A stretch of DNA of 64,000 nucleotides from CAWCUK01 sp963798775 (GTDB lineage: Bacteria; Bacteroidota; Ignavibacteria; Ignavibacteriales; Ignavibacteriaceae). Below, piece after piece: positions 15,887 through 23,966 of the stretch; within the stretch, counting starts at the first letter, position 1; every line of letters begins with the position of its first letter. Both the position numbers and the translations under genes were made by a program. Location: the NCBI GenBank assembly GCA_963798775.1, contig CAWCUK010000001.1, positions 1,488,001 to 1,552,000 of the forward strand, given 5' to 3'. The notes under the pieces are model-generated. The model was given only the letters and a program-made list of their open reading frames with translations, had not been told where the DNA came from and ran no database searches.

Positions 15887-17116
15887 TTGTTCATACTTCG
15901 AGTATTTGTTGTATTCCTGCTTATCTTTTTGGTTGAATTTTACTTCACGAAGAAGTTTGTTAAATCATTAAAATCGGTTTTCCAAAATATATCGTCTTCT
16001 TTTTTAAAAAAGATATTAATCATCTTTTTTATTTTTATAAATATTTATCCTTTTTACCTGCTTGTAGTTTACGCCTATTCTACGCTTTCACACGCTAAAA
16101 ATTTTCTTTATCCGGATAATTCTTTCATCGATTATTTTATGATTTATCCTTTCTGGATTTCTATTTTCATTTTTGTTCAATGCGGTTTATTCTTTCTAAT
16201 TTTTGATGTAATTCGTTTACTTTTTCTGCCGATTTATAAAAAGTATAAATCTAAACTAAGATCATTAGAGTTAAAATTAATTTTTGCGCTTTCTGTTTTC
16301 TTCGCGGTGTATGTTCCCGCGCGTATTATTTACGATTATTACTCTGTTTCAATTCGCACGGTTGAATACGTGAAGAAAAATCTTCCGCCGCAACTTGAAG
16401 GTTTTAAAATTGTTTTTATTTCCGATGTGCAGGCCGATAGATATACGGACGCCGACCGTTTGGGAAATTATATTTCTAAAGTTAACGCGCTGAAGCCGGA
16501 TTTGGTTTTAATGGGAGGCGATGTGATTACTTCAACTCCTTTCTTTATTGACGAAGCCGCAAAATATATCGGAAGTATAAAATCTAAATACGGAATTTAT
16601 TCCTGCGTGGGCGACCACGATAACTGGGCTTACAGAAATAATTATGCGAGAAGTTTAAATGAAGTTGAATCCGCGCTTGATAAACATAATGTAGAAATGC
16701 TCGATGATACGCAGAAAGATATAAATATAAACGGCGCTGAAATCGGCGTAACTTTTATAACTAATACTTATGTTGAACACATTAATAACGAACAATTGGA
16801 CAGCCTAACTAAATACGCCGGAAATTTCGATTTAAAGATTTTATTAACTCATCAGCCGAGGCAAAAAATTGTTACAAAAGCTGTTGATTATAATTATGAT
16901 TTAATGCTCGCGGGGCATACGCATGGAGGACAAGTTACTTTTCTTTTCCCTTTCATAAATCTTACTCCAACGCTCATTGAAACAAAATATGTAAAAGGAA
17001 GTTTTAGTTTCGGCCGAACTTTATTAATTGTTACTCGTGGTTTGGGAATGAGCCTTGTCCCGATGCGATATAATTCAACACCGGAAATAACGGTAATTCG
17101 TTTATCCTCTAAATAA
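15887..17116 (+). CDS. membrane-anchored metallophosphoesterase with variant metal motifs
   Basis: A 409-residue protein. The first ~150 residues hold about four membrane segments, and from ~165 a calcineurin-like phosphoesterase domain follows, as in YkuE/YaeI-type proteins. Motifs seen are FISDVQADR, MGGDVITS, CVGDHDNW, LTHQPRQ and LAGHTHGGQ. Two depart from consensus: the first is D-x-Q in place of D-x-H, and the usual GNHD is GDHD. The remaining ligands (Asp, Asp, His, GHTH) are intact. The start is TTG with an AGGAAAAA ribosome site at fitting distance. Relatives act on lipid or nucleotide phosphates at the inner membrane; the substrate here is unknown. Confidence 0.8.
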   Translation: MFILRVFVVFLLIFLVEFYFTKKFVKSLKSVFQNISSSFLKKILIIFFIFINIYPFYLLVVYAYSTLSHAKNFLYPDNSFIDYFMIYPFWISIFIFVQCGLFFLIFDVIRLLFLPIYKKYKSKLRSLELKLIFALSVFFAVYVPARIIYDYYSVSIRTVEYVKKNLPPQLEGFKIVFISDVQADRYTDADRLGNYISKVNALKPDLVLMGGDVITSTPFFIDEAAKYIGSIKSKYGIYSCVGDHDNWAYRNNYARSLNEVESALDKHNVEMLDDTQKDININGAEIGVTFITNTYVEHINNEQLDSLTKYAGNFDLKILLTHQPRQKIVTKAVDYNYDLMLAGHTHGGQVTFLFPFINLTPTLIETKYVKGSFSFGRTLLIVTRGLGMSLVPMRYNSTPEITVIRLSSK

Positions 17117-17135
17117 AAATTATCAAAGGAAAATA

Positions 17136-19538
17136 ATGCGGAAAATAAATTTCGTGCTGATTCTGATTATTATGTTTTCATTAAATATTTATTCACAGAA
17201 TTCTGATTCATCGGAAGCACTAACAAAACTAACAGTAGATAAAATAATGCGCGATCCGAAATGGATTGGTTCGCCGCCTGAAGATATTCATTGGTCTGAT
17301 GACGGGGAAAGAATTTATTTTAAATGGAATCCGGACAACAACGACGGCGATAGCTTATATTATGTTTCTCGCGACGGAGGCAAGCCGGAAAAGGTAAGTT
17401 TTGCCGAAAGAATGAAAATGCCCGCCTTCGGTGGAAGTTATAATAAAGAAAGAACTAAAAAAGTCTATGAAAAAAATGGTGATCTTTTCTTTTATAATAT
17501 TGAGGAAAATAAAATTTCAAGGCTTACAAATACAGTTGCCTTTGAGTATAACCCGGTTCTATCAAATGATGAAAAAAGTATTACATATTTATTTGACGGA
17601 AATCTTTTTTCCAGAGATTTAAAGGAAGGGAAAATAATTCAGCTTACTAATTTTATAAATGGCGAAAAGCCGAAAGAAAATGTTGAGCCAAAAAACAAAG
17701 AAGAAAAATATATTAAAGAACAAGAGCTAAGTTTAATTAAAGTTTTACGGGAACGGAAAGAGAAAAAAGAAAAGAAGAAAAAACAATTAGAAAATGAAAA
17801 GCCGAATCGCCCAAAAGAAATTTATATAAAAGATAAGACAGCCTATAATATACAATTGAGCCCGGATAAAAATTTTATAACTTTTTTACTTGCTGAAAAT
17901 CCCAAAGGCGTTAAAAATACAATCGTTCCTAATTATGTAACAGAAAGCGGTTTTACCGAAGATATTCCGGGAAGGCCGAATGTAGGTTCTGAACAAACTT
18001 CTTATGAATTTGGAATTTACAACAGGCAAAAAGATTCTGTTTATTATTTAAAAACAGATGACATTCCAGGTATAAATAAAAAAGCGGAATTTCTAAAAGG
18101 TTATCCCGATTCAACAGTAAAAGCAGATTCATTAAAAAAAGGAAATGGAAAAGCAATTATAATAAACGGTCCCTGGTGGTCGGGCGACGGCAAATACGCG
18201 GTTTTGGAAATTCGTTCTCTCGATAATAAAGATAGATGGATTATGCTTCTAAACCCGGAAAACGGGAACGTAAGAGATTTAGACCATCAGCATGATGAAG
18301 CCTGGATTGCGGGACCGGGAATTCCATGGTGGATTGGAGAAGGAAGCATCGGCTGGATGCCCGATAATAAACGTGTCTGGTTTCAATCTGAGGAAACCGG
18401 ATTTTCACACCTTTTTACAGTTGATGTGGAAACGGAAAAAAAAGAGGAATTAACAAAAGGCAGTTACGAAGTTTTTGATCCGAAAATTTCCCGTAATAAA
18501 AAATATTGGTTTTTTACTTCAAGCAAAGTTCATCCCGGCGAAAGGCAGTTTTATAAAATGCCGATAAACGGCGGAGAAGCTGTGCGATTAACTAACATGG
18601 AAGGGAATAATGAAGTTACTCTTTCTCCCGATGATGAAATGATGGCGATTAGATATTCATACATAAACAAGCCGTGGGAGCTTTTTATTAAGCAGACTGA
18701 TGAAGACGCTAAACCGAAACAAATTACTCATTCATTATCGGATGAATTTAAATCTTATCCTTGGAGAGCGCCGGAAATAATAACTTTTACCGCAAGCGAC
18801 GGCGCAAAAGTTTACGCGCGTTTGTTTAAACCGGACAATCCCAAGCCCAATAGTCCCGCGGTTTTATTTGTACACGGCGCCGGTTATTTGCAAAACGCTC
18901 ATAAATGGTGGAGCGATTCTTACTTCCGCGAATATATGTTTAATAATCTTTTGGCTGAAAACGGTTATTATGTTTTGGCAATGGATTACCGCGGAAGCGC
19001 CGGCTACGGGCGTGATTGGAGGACAGCAATTTACAGAAACATGGGAGGGAAAGATCTTTCCGATGAAGTTGACGGCGCTAAATATTTGATTAAAAATTTT
19101 AATGTCGATTCTAAAAAAGTTGGAATTTACGGCGGCAGTTACGGCGGATTTATAACTTTGATGGCAATGTTTAAAGATGCGGATGTTTTTAAAGCCGGAG
19201 CCGCTCTTCGTTCCGTTACCGATTGGGCGCATTACAACCACGGCTATACCGCCAATATTTTAAATATTCCTTATAAAGATTCAATTGCTTACAAGAGAAG
19301 TTCGCCGATTTATTTCGCGGAAGGATTAAAAGGGCATTTATTAATTTGCCACGGAATAATAGATCAGAATGTTCATTTTCAAGATGTTGTAAGATTAACA
19401 CAAAGATTAATTGAACTCGGCAAAAAGAATTGGCAGCTTGCGGTTTATCCGCTTGAAGGTCATTCATTTGTTGAGCCGAGCAGCTGGCAGGATGAATACA
19501 TGCGCGTTTTTAAATTGTTCGAAGAAAATCTTAAGTGA
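17136..19538 (+). CDS. exported prolyl oligopeptidase family (S9) peptidase
   Basis: An 800-residue secreted serine peptidase. A signal peptide (residues 1-21) precedes a beta-propeller (~25-560) and an alpha/beta-hydrolase domain (~560-800). The triad can be placed: Ser668 in YGGSYGGF, Asp743 in HGIIDQNVHF and His776 in LEGHSF. The RGSAGYGRDWR segment before the serine is typical of the S9B/C (DPP-IV/acylaminoacyl peptidase) groups. It probably trims oligopeptides in the periplasm. The propeller carries a Lys/Glu-rich insertion at about residues 183-228, often seen in Bacteroidota homologues. It sits 19 bp after the phosphoesterase gene and may be cotranscribed. Confidence 0.92.
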   Translation: MRKINFVLILIIMFSLNIYSQNSDSSEALTKLTVDKIMRDPKWIGSPPEDIHWSDDGERIYFKWNPDNNDGDSLYYVSRDGGKPEKVSFAERMKMPAFGGSYNKERTKKVYEKNGDLFFYNIEENKISRLTNTVAFEYNPVLSNDEKSITYLFDGNLFSRDLKEGKIIQLTNFINGEKPKENVEPKNKEEKYIKEQELSLIKVLRERKEKKEKKKKQLENEKPNRPKEIYIKDKTAYNIQLSPDKNFITFLLAENPKGVKNTIVPNYVTESGFTEDIPGRPNVGSEQTSYEFGIYNRQKDSVYYLKTDDIPGINKKAEFLKGYPDSTVKADSLKKGNGKAIIINGPWWSGDGKYAVLEIRSLDNKDRWIMLLNPENGNVRDLDHQHDEAWIAGPGIPWWIGEGSIGWMPDNKRVWFQSEETGFSHLFTVDVETEKKEELTKGSYEVFDPKISRNKKYWFFTSSKVHPGERQFYKMPINGGEAVRLTNMEGNNEVTLSPDDEMMAIRYSYINKPWELFIKQTDEDAKPKQITHSLSDEFKSYPWRAPEIITFTASDGAKVYARLFKPDNPKPNSPAVLFVHGAGYLQNAHKWWSDSYFREYMFNNLLAENGYYVLAMDYRGSAGYGRDWRTAIYRNMGGKDLSDEVDGAKYLIKNFNVDSKKVGIYGGSYGGFITLMAMFKDADVFKAGAALRSVTDWAHYNHGYTANILNIPYKDSIAYKRSSPIYFAEGLKGHLLICHGIIDQNVHFQDVVRLTQRLIELGKKNWQLAVYPLEGHSFVEPSSWQDEYMRVFKLFEENLK

Positions 19539-19554
19539 AAAATTTGGGAATAAT

Positions 19555-19869
19555 TTATTCTAAATAAACCGCGGTTCCATAAACAAGAATTTCTGCGGCG
19601 CTTTGCATTATATAACTTGTAGAGAACCTGCAGTCTACAATAGCATTGGCGCCCAATTCTTGCGCTTGAGCTATCATTCTATCTAAAGCCTGCTCACGAG
19701 ATTCTCCCATCAGTTTTGTATATTCTTCAATTTCGCCGCCGACTATATTCTTTAAAGCGGCAACAATATCTCTTCCTATGTTTCTCGCGCGGATTGTATT
19801 TCCCCTTACTATACCGAATGTTTTTTTAATTTCTCTGCCGGCAACCGTTGAAGAAGTAACAACTATCAT
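19555..19869 (-). CDS. YbjQ/UPF0145 family protein
   Basis: A 104-residue member of the YbjQ family (formerly DUF74, called heavy-metal-binding-like). The signature VTSSTVAGREIKKTFGIVRGNTIRARNIGRDI, the middle GEIEEYTKLMGESREQALDRM and the closing LGANAIVDCRFSTS...AEILVYGTAV match along the whole length. Members form pentamers, and their cellular role is not settled. The gene overlaps the upstream anti-sigma-like gene by 4 bp (ATGA), so it is translated with the sigma factor unit. This hints at a role in, or control by, that stress circuit. Confidence 0.88.
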   Translation of the reverse strand: MIVVTSSTVAGREIKKTFGIVRGNTIRARNIGRDIVAALKNIVGGEIEEYTKLMGESREQALDRMIAQAQELGANAIVDCRFSTSYIMQSAAEILVYGTAVYLE

Positions 19870-20309
19870 CTCTGTATCTCCTTGTATTTATCTTTTTTAT
19901 AAACAGAAAATTTTTCTCTAATGATTGAAAAGACAAGAACTAATAATCCGAAAATCATTATCCCTATTCCAAATTTTAACAATCCCGGAGTTTGTGTATC
20001 GATAATAAAGCTTTTAACTGCTTCATAAGCAGCAAATCCAAAGAAAATAATTGCTCCTATTGTAATTGCAATCCAAGCTGCACCGCGTTCAAAACGATTA
20101 TAAATATTCATCCAGTATCCATCCCAAAATTCTTTAGAAGGATTTTTAAGCTGCATTTTGTTTAAAACTTCCTTCACTTTTTTTTGCTCTTCAAATTCCC
20201 CTTTTAATATTTTGCTGCTGTTTAGCAAGGAATTGAATTCACTTTCTTCTTCGGCTGAAAGGCCGTTTTCAAAGTATTTTTCAAGCAGATAAATAAATCT
20301 TTCATTCAT
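19866..20309 (-). CDS. putative anti-sigma factor (membrane protein)
   Basis: A 147-residue protein whose first ~60 residues (RFIYLLEKYFENGLSAEEESEFNSLLNSS) look like the N-terminal helical domain of anti-sigma factors. Two membrane segments follow, around residues 76-98 and 110-130. It lacks the HxxxCxxC zinc motif of ZAS proteins. The ATG overlaps the stop of the upstream ECF sigma gene by one base, the usual arrangement for a sigma and its inhibitor. The membrane location suggests it holds the sigma factor until an envelope signal arrives. The role is inferred from position plus the N-terminal pattern. Confidence 0.6.
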   Translation of the reverse strand: MNERFIYLLEKYFENGLSAEEESEFNSLLNSSKILKGEFEEQKKVKEVLNKMQLKNPSKEFWDGYWMNIYNRFERGAAWIAITIGAIIFFGFAAYEAVKSFIIDTQTPGLLKFGIGIMIFGLLVLVFSIIREKFSVYKKDKYKEIQR

Positions 20310-20842
20310 TACAATTTCCTATTCAATTTTTCGGCTAAACTTTTTCTTGCGTAAAATAATTTGGACATTACGGTTCCTGCCGGTATCTCTAAAATTTCCG
20401 CTATTTCCTTATAACTTAAATTTTCAAATTCTTTAAGTATTATTATTTCCCGATGATTTGTCGGTAATTCATTTAACGCTTCCTCCATTTTTTCAAGCAG
20501 TTCTTTTTTCTCAAAATTTTCCGCCGGATTTTCTTCTGAAAACTCCTCATGAATTCTTAAAAATCCAGATTCTCTTTTTTTTCTATCTCGAATAAAATTC
20601 AAACATAAATTTTTTAGGATTTTATAATACCATGAAAAAAATTTTCTTTTCTTATCATACCTATGGAAATTTTTAAACGCGCGTAAAAAAGCCTCCTGCG
20701 AAATTTCCATTGCGGCATCATGATTTCCCAGAATTCCCAGTGCCGTAAAATAGGCTCGCTTCATATTTAATTTTACCAGCTCTTCAAATTCACTTTTTTG
20801 TTCATTAGAAAGTGCCGGTGCCGCAGCAAAAAATTTTTTCAT
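20309..20842 (-). CDS. ECF-type RNA polymerase sigma factor
   Basis: A 177-residue sigma-70 family protein with regions 2 and 4 only, as in ECF factors. Region 2 spans ~25-95 (AMEISQEAFLRAFKNFHRYDKKRKFFSWYYKILKNLCLNF) and region 4 spans ~120-172 (NELPTNHREIIILKEFENLSYKEIAEILEIPAGTVMSKLFYARKSL) with a clear helix-turn-helix. It heads a minus-strand unit with an anti-sigma-like membrane protein and a YbjQ protein, all with overlapping ends. The operon is probably autoregulated through the 106-bp divergent region before the ankyrin gene. Confidence 0.93.
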   Translation of the reverse strand: MKKFFAAAPALSNEQKSEFEELVKLNMKRAYFTALGILGNHDAAMEISQEAFLRAFKNFHRYDKKRKFFSWYYKILKNLCLNFIRDRKKRESGFLRIHEEFSEENPAENFEKKELLEKMEEALNELPTNHREIIILKEFENLSYKEIAEILEIPAGTVMSKLFYARKSLAEKLNRKL

Positions 20843-20948
20843 CTTATTAATGATACACTTAAAATTCGATTTTATTCACAAGAAAATAAAAATTTTATTA
20901 TTATTAATCGGAAAATAAATTTATTTATAAATAACTGAAAAAAGGATT

Positions 20949-21626
20949 ATGATTACTCCGGAAGAAATTATATCAGCCGTAAAAGAAGGAGATACCGATT
21001 CTGTTGAAGAAATACTAAACGAACAGCCAAATTTATTAGACGTACGAGCCGAAAAAGGTATTTCATTGTTGATGCTGGCAAAGTATTACAACAAAAATAA
21101 AGTTGTTGATTTACTTTTAGAAAAAAAATATAAATTCAATTTTTATGAAGCTTGTGCAATCGGTGAATATGAAACCGTTATGGATTTTGTAAACAAGAAT
21201 AGGGGAATAATTAATACTCATTCCATTGATGGTTTTACACCCCTTGGTTTGGCGGTTTATTTTAGGAATATTAAAATAGCCGAATATCTAATAGCTAATG
21301 GCGCGGATGTAAATCTTGTTTCTATTAACGATTTCAAAGTTATGCCGATTCATTCAGCGGTTTCTATTAAAGATTTGAATTTAACAAAGCTGCTTTTAGA
21401 TAATGACGCTGATGTTAACGCAAAACAAAGCGGCGGTTTTACTCCGCTGCATCAAGCCGCAAACAGAGGCGATTCCGATTTGCTTGAACTTTTAATTAAG
21501 CACGGTGCGGATGTAAACGCGCTGACGGATCTTCAGCAGACGCCTTTACAAATAGCCAACGACGCCGGAAATGATGAAGCTATAGATGTATTAATAAATA
21601 ACGGCGGGAAAGAAAGGGTGGAATAA
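20949..21626 (+). CDS. ankyrin-repeat protein
   Basis: A 225-residue protein built almost wholly of ankyrin repeats, five to six in number. The clearest are DGFTPLGLAVYFRNIKIAEYLIANGADVN, LNLTKLLLDNDADVNAKQ, GGFTPLHQAANRGDSDLLELLIKHGADVN and QQTPLQIANDAGNDEAIDVLINNG. No signal peptide is present, so it is cytoplasmic. Ankyrin stacks bind protein partners; the partner is unknown. The ribosome site AAAAGGATT is at good spacing. It is divergent from the ECF sigma operon and could share its control region. Confidence 0.85.
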   Translation: MITPEEIISAVKEGDTDSVEEILNEQPNLLDVRAEKGISLLMLAKYYNKNKVVDLLLEKKYKFNFYEACAIGEYETVMDFVNKNRGIINTHSIDGFTPLGLAVYFRNIKIAEYLIANGADVNLVSINDFKVMPIHSAVSIKDLNLTKLLLDNDADVNAKQSGGFTPLHQAANRGDSDLLELLIKHGADVNALTDLQQTPLQIANDAGNDEAIDVLINNGGKERVE

Positions 21627-21636
21627 AAGCTTATTA

Positions 21637-21673
21637 AAAAAATAGCGCCTTAAACATAAAAATCTAAGGCGCT
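21637..21673 (-). terminator. terminator of the thioredoxin gene
   Basis: AGCGCCTTA (21644-21652) pairs with TAAGGCGCT (21665-21673). On the minus strand the stem is followed by a run of seven T (the A-run at 21636-21642 region). It may also stop the convergent ankyrin transcript. Confidence 0.8.
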
Positions 21674-21692
21674 GAATTGTTATTCTAATTAA

Positions 21693-22055
21693 TTAAGCCG
21701 CTTCTGTAAGAAGTTCTTTCTCAATAGCTTCTTTTAAAGCTTCTTTCGGTAAAGCTCCCACAGCCATTTTCGGCTGGCCTTCTTTGGGAATGAAAAGCAG
21801 CGAGGGAATACTTTTAATTCCGAAAACTCCGCCTAATTCTTGTTCTTCATCTGTGTTAACTTTATAAAAATTAACCTTTCCTTCATATTCTTTGGAAAGC
21901 TCATCTATTACAGGCCCGACCATTTTACATGGACCGCACCAGGGAGCCCAAAAATCAACTACGCACGGAAGTTCACCTTTATATTGCCATTCCTGGTTTT
22001 GCTCATAATTAAAAACTTTATCTAAAAATGTTTCTTTATTTAAATGCTCAGCCAT
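21693..22055 (-). CDS. trxA: thioredoxin
   Basis: A 120-residue thioredoxin with active site WCGPC (Cys40/Cys43) in VVDFWAPWCGPCKMVGPVIDEL. It also has VNTDEEQELGGVFGIKSIPSLLFI, containing the cis-proline, and a final helix. It reduces protein disulfides in the cytoplasm. The N-terminal part before the active site is a few residues longer than E. coli TrxA, as in many Bacteroidota. It is first-to-last neighbour of DUF302 and rhodanese genes on the same strand (gaps of 30 and 70 bp), a grouping that suggests handling of thiols or sulfane sulfur. Confidence 0.93.
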   Translation of the reverse strand: MAEHLNKETFLDKVFNYEQNQEWQYKGELPCVVDFWAPWCGPCKMVGPVIDELSKEYEGKVNFYKVNTDEEQELGGVFGIKSIPSLLFIPKEGQPKMAVGALPKEALKEAIEKELLTEAA

Positions 22056-22085
22056 TATATCTCCTTTACTATTTTAAAAATTAAA

Positions 22086-22469
22086 TTAGACCGCGTTATA
22101 CACACGTTCCATTTTTTCTTTCACTTCTTTTGCAACGGCGGTTAAATTTTCATTATTTATAATCTTAGTCATAATCATAGGATCAAAAAATGAAACACCC
22201 GTTTTACCATCAGATTCATAAACAATTACATTGCAGGGTAACAGCAGTCCAAGTTGTTCTTCCGCCTGCAGCGCCTTATGGGCAAGCGGAGGATTGCATG
22301 CTCCTAAAATTTTATACTTTTTAAAATCAACATCAATTTTTTTCTTTAGAGTTTCTTTTACATCTATTTCGGTTAAAACTCCGAATCCTTCTTTTTTTAG
22401 TTCTTCTGTAACCTTTTCAAGTACTTCTTCATAGGGTAAATCTATTGTTTTAGAAAATCCGTATTCCAT
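22086..22469 (-). CDS. DUF302 family protein
   Basis: A 127-residue protein of the DUF302 family. The pattern is an N-terminal YGFSKTIDLPYEEVLEKVTEELKKEGFGVLTEIDVKETLKKK, the middle YKILGACNPPLAHKALQAEEQLGLLLPCNVIVYE and the closing VSFFDPMIMTKI. The cysteines in GACNPP and LLPCNVIV are family features. Function is not established; the family is often found beside thioredoxins and rhodaneses, as here. A TTTCATAATAA leader gives only a moderate ribosome site (GAAAGGAAGA) before the ATG. Confidence 0.85.
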   Translation of the reverse strand: MEYGFSKTIDLPYEEVLEKVTEELKKEGFGVLTEIDVKETLKKKIDVDFKKYKILGACNPPLAHKALQAEEQLGLLLPCNVIVYESDGKTGVSFFDPMIMTKIINNENLTAVAKEVKEKMERVYNAV

Positions 22470-22539
22470 ATATTCTTCCTTTCATAATAAATAAATCAAA
22501 TAAAACATCAGAAATGGTGTTAAAAATCAAGCAAATAAA

Positions 22540-22923
22540 TTAACTTCTTTTTGCATTCCAGCCAATTAGTCCACCTTTTAAATTTGCAATATTAAATCCG
22601 TTTTTCTTTAATGTTGCCGCCGCGTTTAAGCTTCTGCTTCCGGATCTGCAGTAAACTATAATTTCTTTGTCTTTATATTTATTAAGCTCCGTAACTCTTC
22701 TGCTCAATTCGTTTACGGGAATATGTAAAGAACCTTTTATCTGCTGCCCCGAACGTTCCGTCGGTGTTCTAACATCTAAAAAAACGCTTTGTCTTGTTTT
22801 AACTTTTTCGGAAGCTTCTGCCGGCGAATAATGCTTAATTGACCGGGCTAACATAAATTTTTTTATAAATTGATAAGCAACAATTGCTACCAGTAAAACT
22901 AAAATTATCTGTGAAGTTGTCAT
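22540..22923 (-). CDS. membrane-anchored rhodanese-like protein
   Basis: A 127-residue protein with one N-terminal membrane segment (SQIILVLLVAIVAYQFI) and a single rhodanese domain (~35-125). The active-site loop is VYCRSGSRS, with the catalytic cysteine; before it come VFLDVRTPTERSGQQIKGSLHIPV and after it LKGGLIGW. Such proteins carry persulfide sulfur or act in thiol redox at the inner membrane. It lies in the same strand group as DUF302 and thioredoxin genes. Confidence 0.9.
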   Translation of the reverse strand: MTTSQIILVLLVAIVAYQFIKKFMLARSIKHYSPAEASEKVKTRQSVFLDVRTPTERSGQQIKGSLHIPVNELSRRVTELNKYKDKEIIVYCRSGSRSLNAAATLKKNGFNIANLKGGLIGWNAKRS

Positions 22924-23086
22924 ATTTCCCTTTATTCCATAAAAAAAATTATTTTAATTAATATGATTCATTCGGAGGTAAAAAGATTCAAGAGAAATTT
23001 TATTCCTCATTTCGTAATTTTGGGTAAGAAATTAAGCATGTACAAGTTTTGAAAAATTTTACCATAAAACAAAGGGAGTAACAAAA

Positions 23087-23389
23087 ATGCAAGAACATTT
23101 ATTTGTTAGTTTTAAAGTAAAAGAGGATAAAGTTGATGAAGCTAAAAATATTATTATAGAATTTATTGAACAGATTAAATCTAATGAACCGGGCACAATT
23201 TCATATAAATGCTTCCAAGAAAAAAGTGATGAAACATCTTTTGTACATATAATGTCATTTCAAAATTCCGAAGCGGAAGAGCTGCATCGCCATACTGATT
23301 ATGTAGATAAATTTATCGAAAAACTTTATCCTATTTGCCTATCGGAACCGGAATTTTCCGAGCTGAACTTAATCTGTTCGAATAAATAA
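23087..23389 (+). CDS. ABM-domain (putative quinol monooxygenase-like) protein
   Basis: A 100-residue dimeric alpha/beta-barrel protein. It opens LFVSFKVKEDKVDEAKNIIIEFIEQIKSNEPGTISYKCFQ and continues with SFVHIMSFQNSEAEELHRHTDYVDKFIEKLYPIC, the pattern of antibiotic biosynthesis monooxygenase domains (YgiN type). Enzymes of this fold oxidise quinols or degrade haem, but many members are uncharacterised. An AAAGGGAG ribosome site precedes the ATG. It ends 3 bp from the convergent DUF937-like gene. Confidence 0.7.
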   Translation: MQEHLFVSFKVKEDKVDEAKNIIIEFIEQIKSNEPGTISYKCFQEKSDETSFVHIMSFQNSEAEELHRHTDYVDKFIEKLYPICLSEPEFSELNLICSNK

Positions 23390-23392
23390 TTA

Positions 23393-23863
23393 TTAAAAGA
23401 GATTTTTCAAATTATCCCCTATTTCTTTCTCGGCATCTCCCATAGTTTTGCCGATATCTTCTTTCAGATTATTAACTCCTAAAAAATTTAATAGTCCGCC
23501 TGTATCTTTGTCTTTAGCTTCACTGCTGAATTTTGAACTAATTTTTTCCATAATAAACGGAATGACAAAATCAGAAACCTTTGCCGCGATTGATTCACTT
23601 AAACCAAGTTTGGAAATTAGTCCCGCAATATATTTCGATGAAATATTTTGAATAATAGGATTAGATTTGGTTATATTACCCTGTTCCTTCAATAGATCCA
23701 ACAAACCGGAAGGATTTTTTACCGCTTCGGATTGAACCTCACTCTTAACAGTATTTTTTGCGATATCCGCCGCTTTTTCCGCCTGCACTCCGGATAAACC
23801 GGTTTTTTCGTTTATTAAATTTTCAACTTGTTCTTTTATATTATCAATTAATGATCCTAACAT
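23393..23863 (-). CDS. DUF937/YidB-like alpha-helical protein
   Basis: A helical protein of about 156 residues: MLGSLIDNIKEQVENLINEKTGLS, then LLDLLKEQGNITKSNPIIQNISSKYIAGLISKLGLSESIAAKVSDFVIPFIMEKISSKF. The alternation of NP-x-helix and late GGLLNFLG resembles DUF937/YidB-type proteins, but I hold that assignment loosely. I place the start at 23863, where a perfect GAGGAGG ribosome site precedes the ATG. An upstream in-frame ATG at 23896 would add 11 residues but read through this site. Function is unknown. Confidence 0.6.
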   Translation of the reverse strand: MLGSLIDNIKEQVENLINEKTGLSGVQAEKAADIAKNTVKSEVQSEAVKNPSGLLDLLKEQGNITKSNPIIQNISSKYIAGLISKLGLSESIAAKVSDFVIPFIMEKISSKFSSEAKDKDTGGLLNFLGVNNLKEDIGKTMGDAEKEIGDNLKNLF

Positions 23864-23966
23864 TACAACCTCCTCAAATTTTATTATTTTAGTCATTCAG
23901 AAGCTAATTATTTGTTCTATAATTGGTTTTGTTTATAATCAATTTCAGAAAAAAGGGAGAAGCAAA

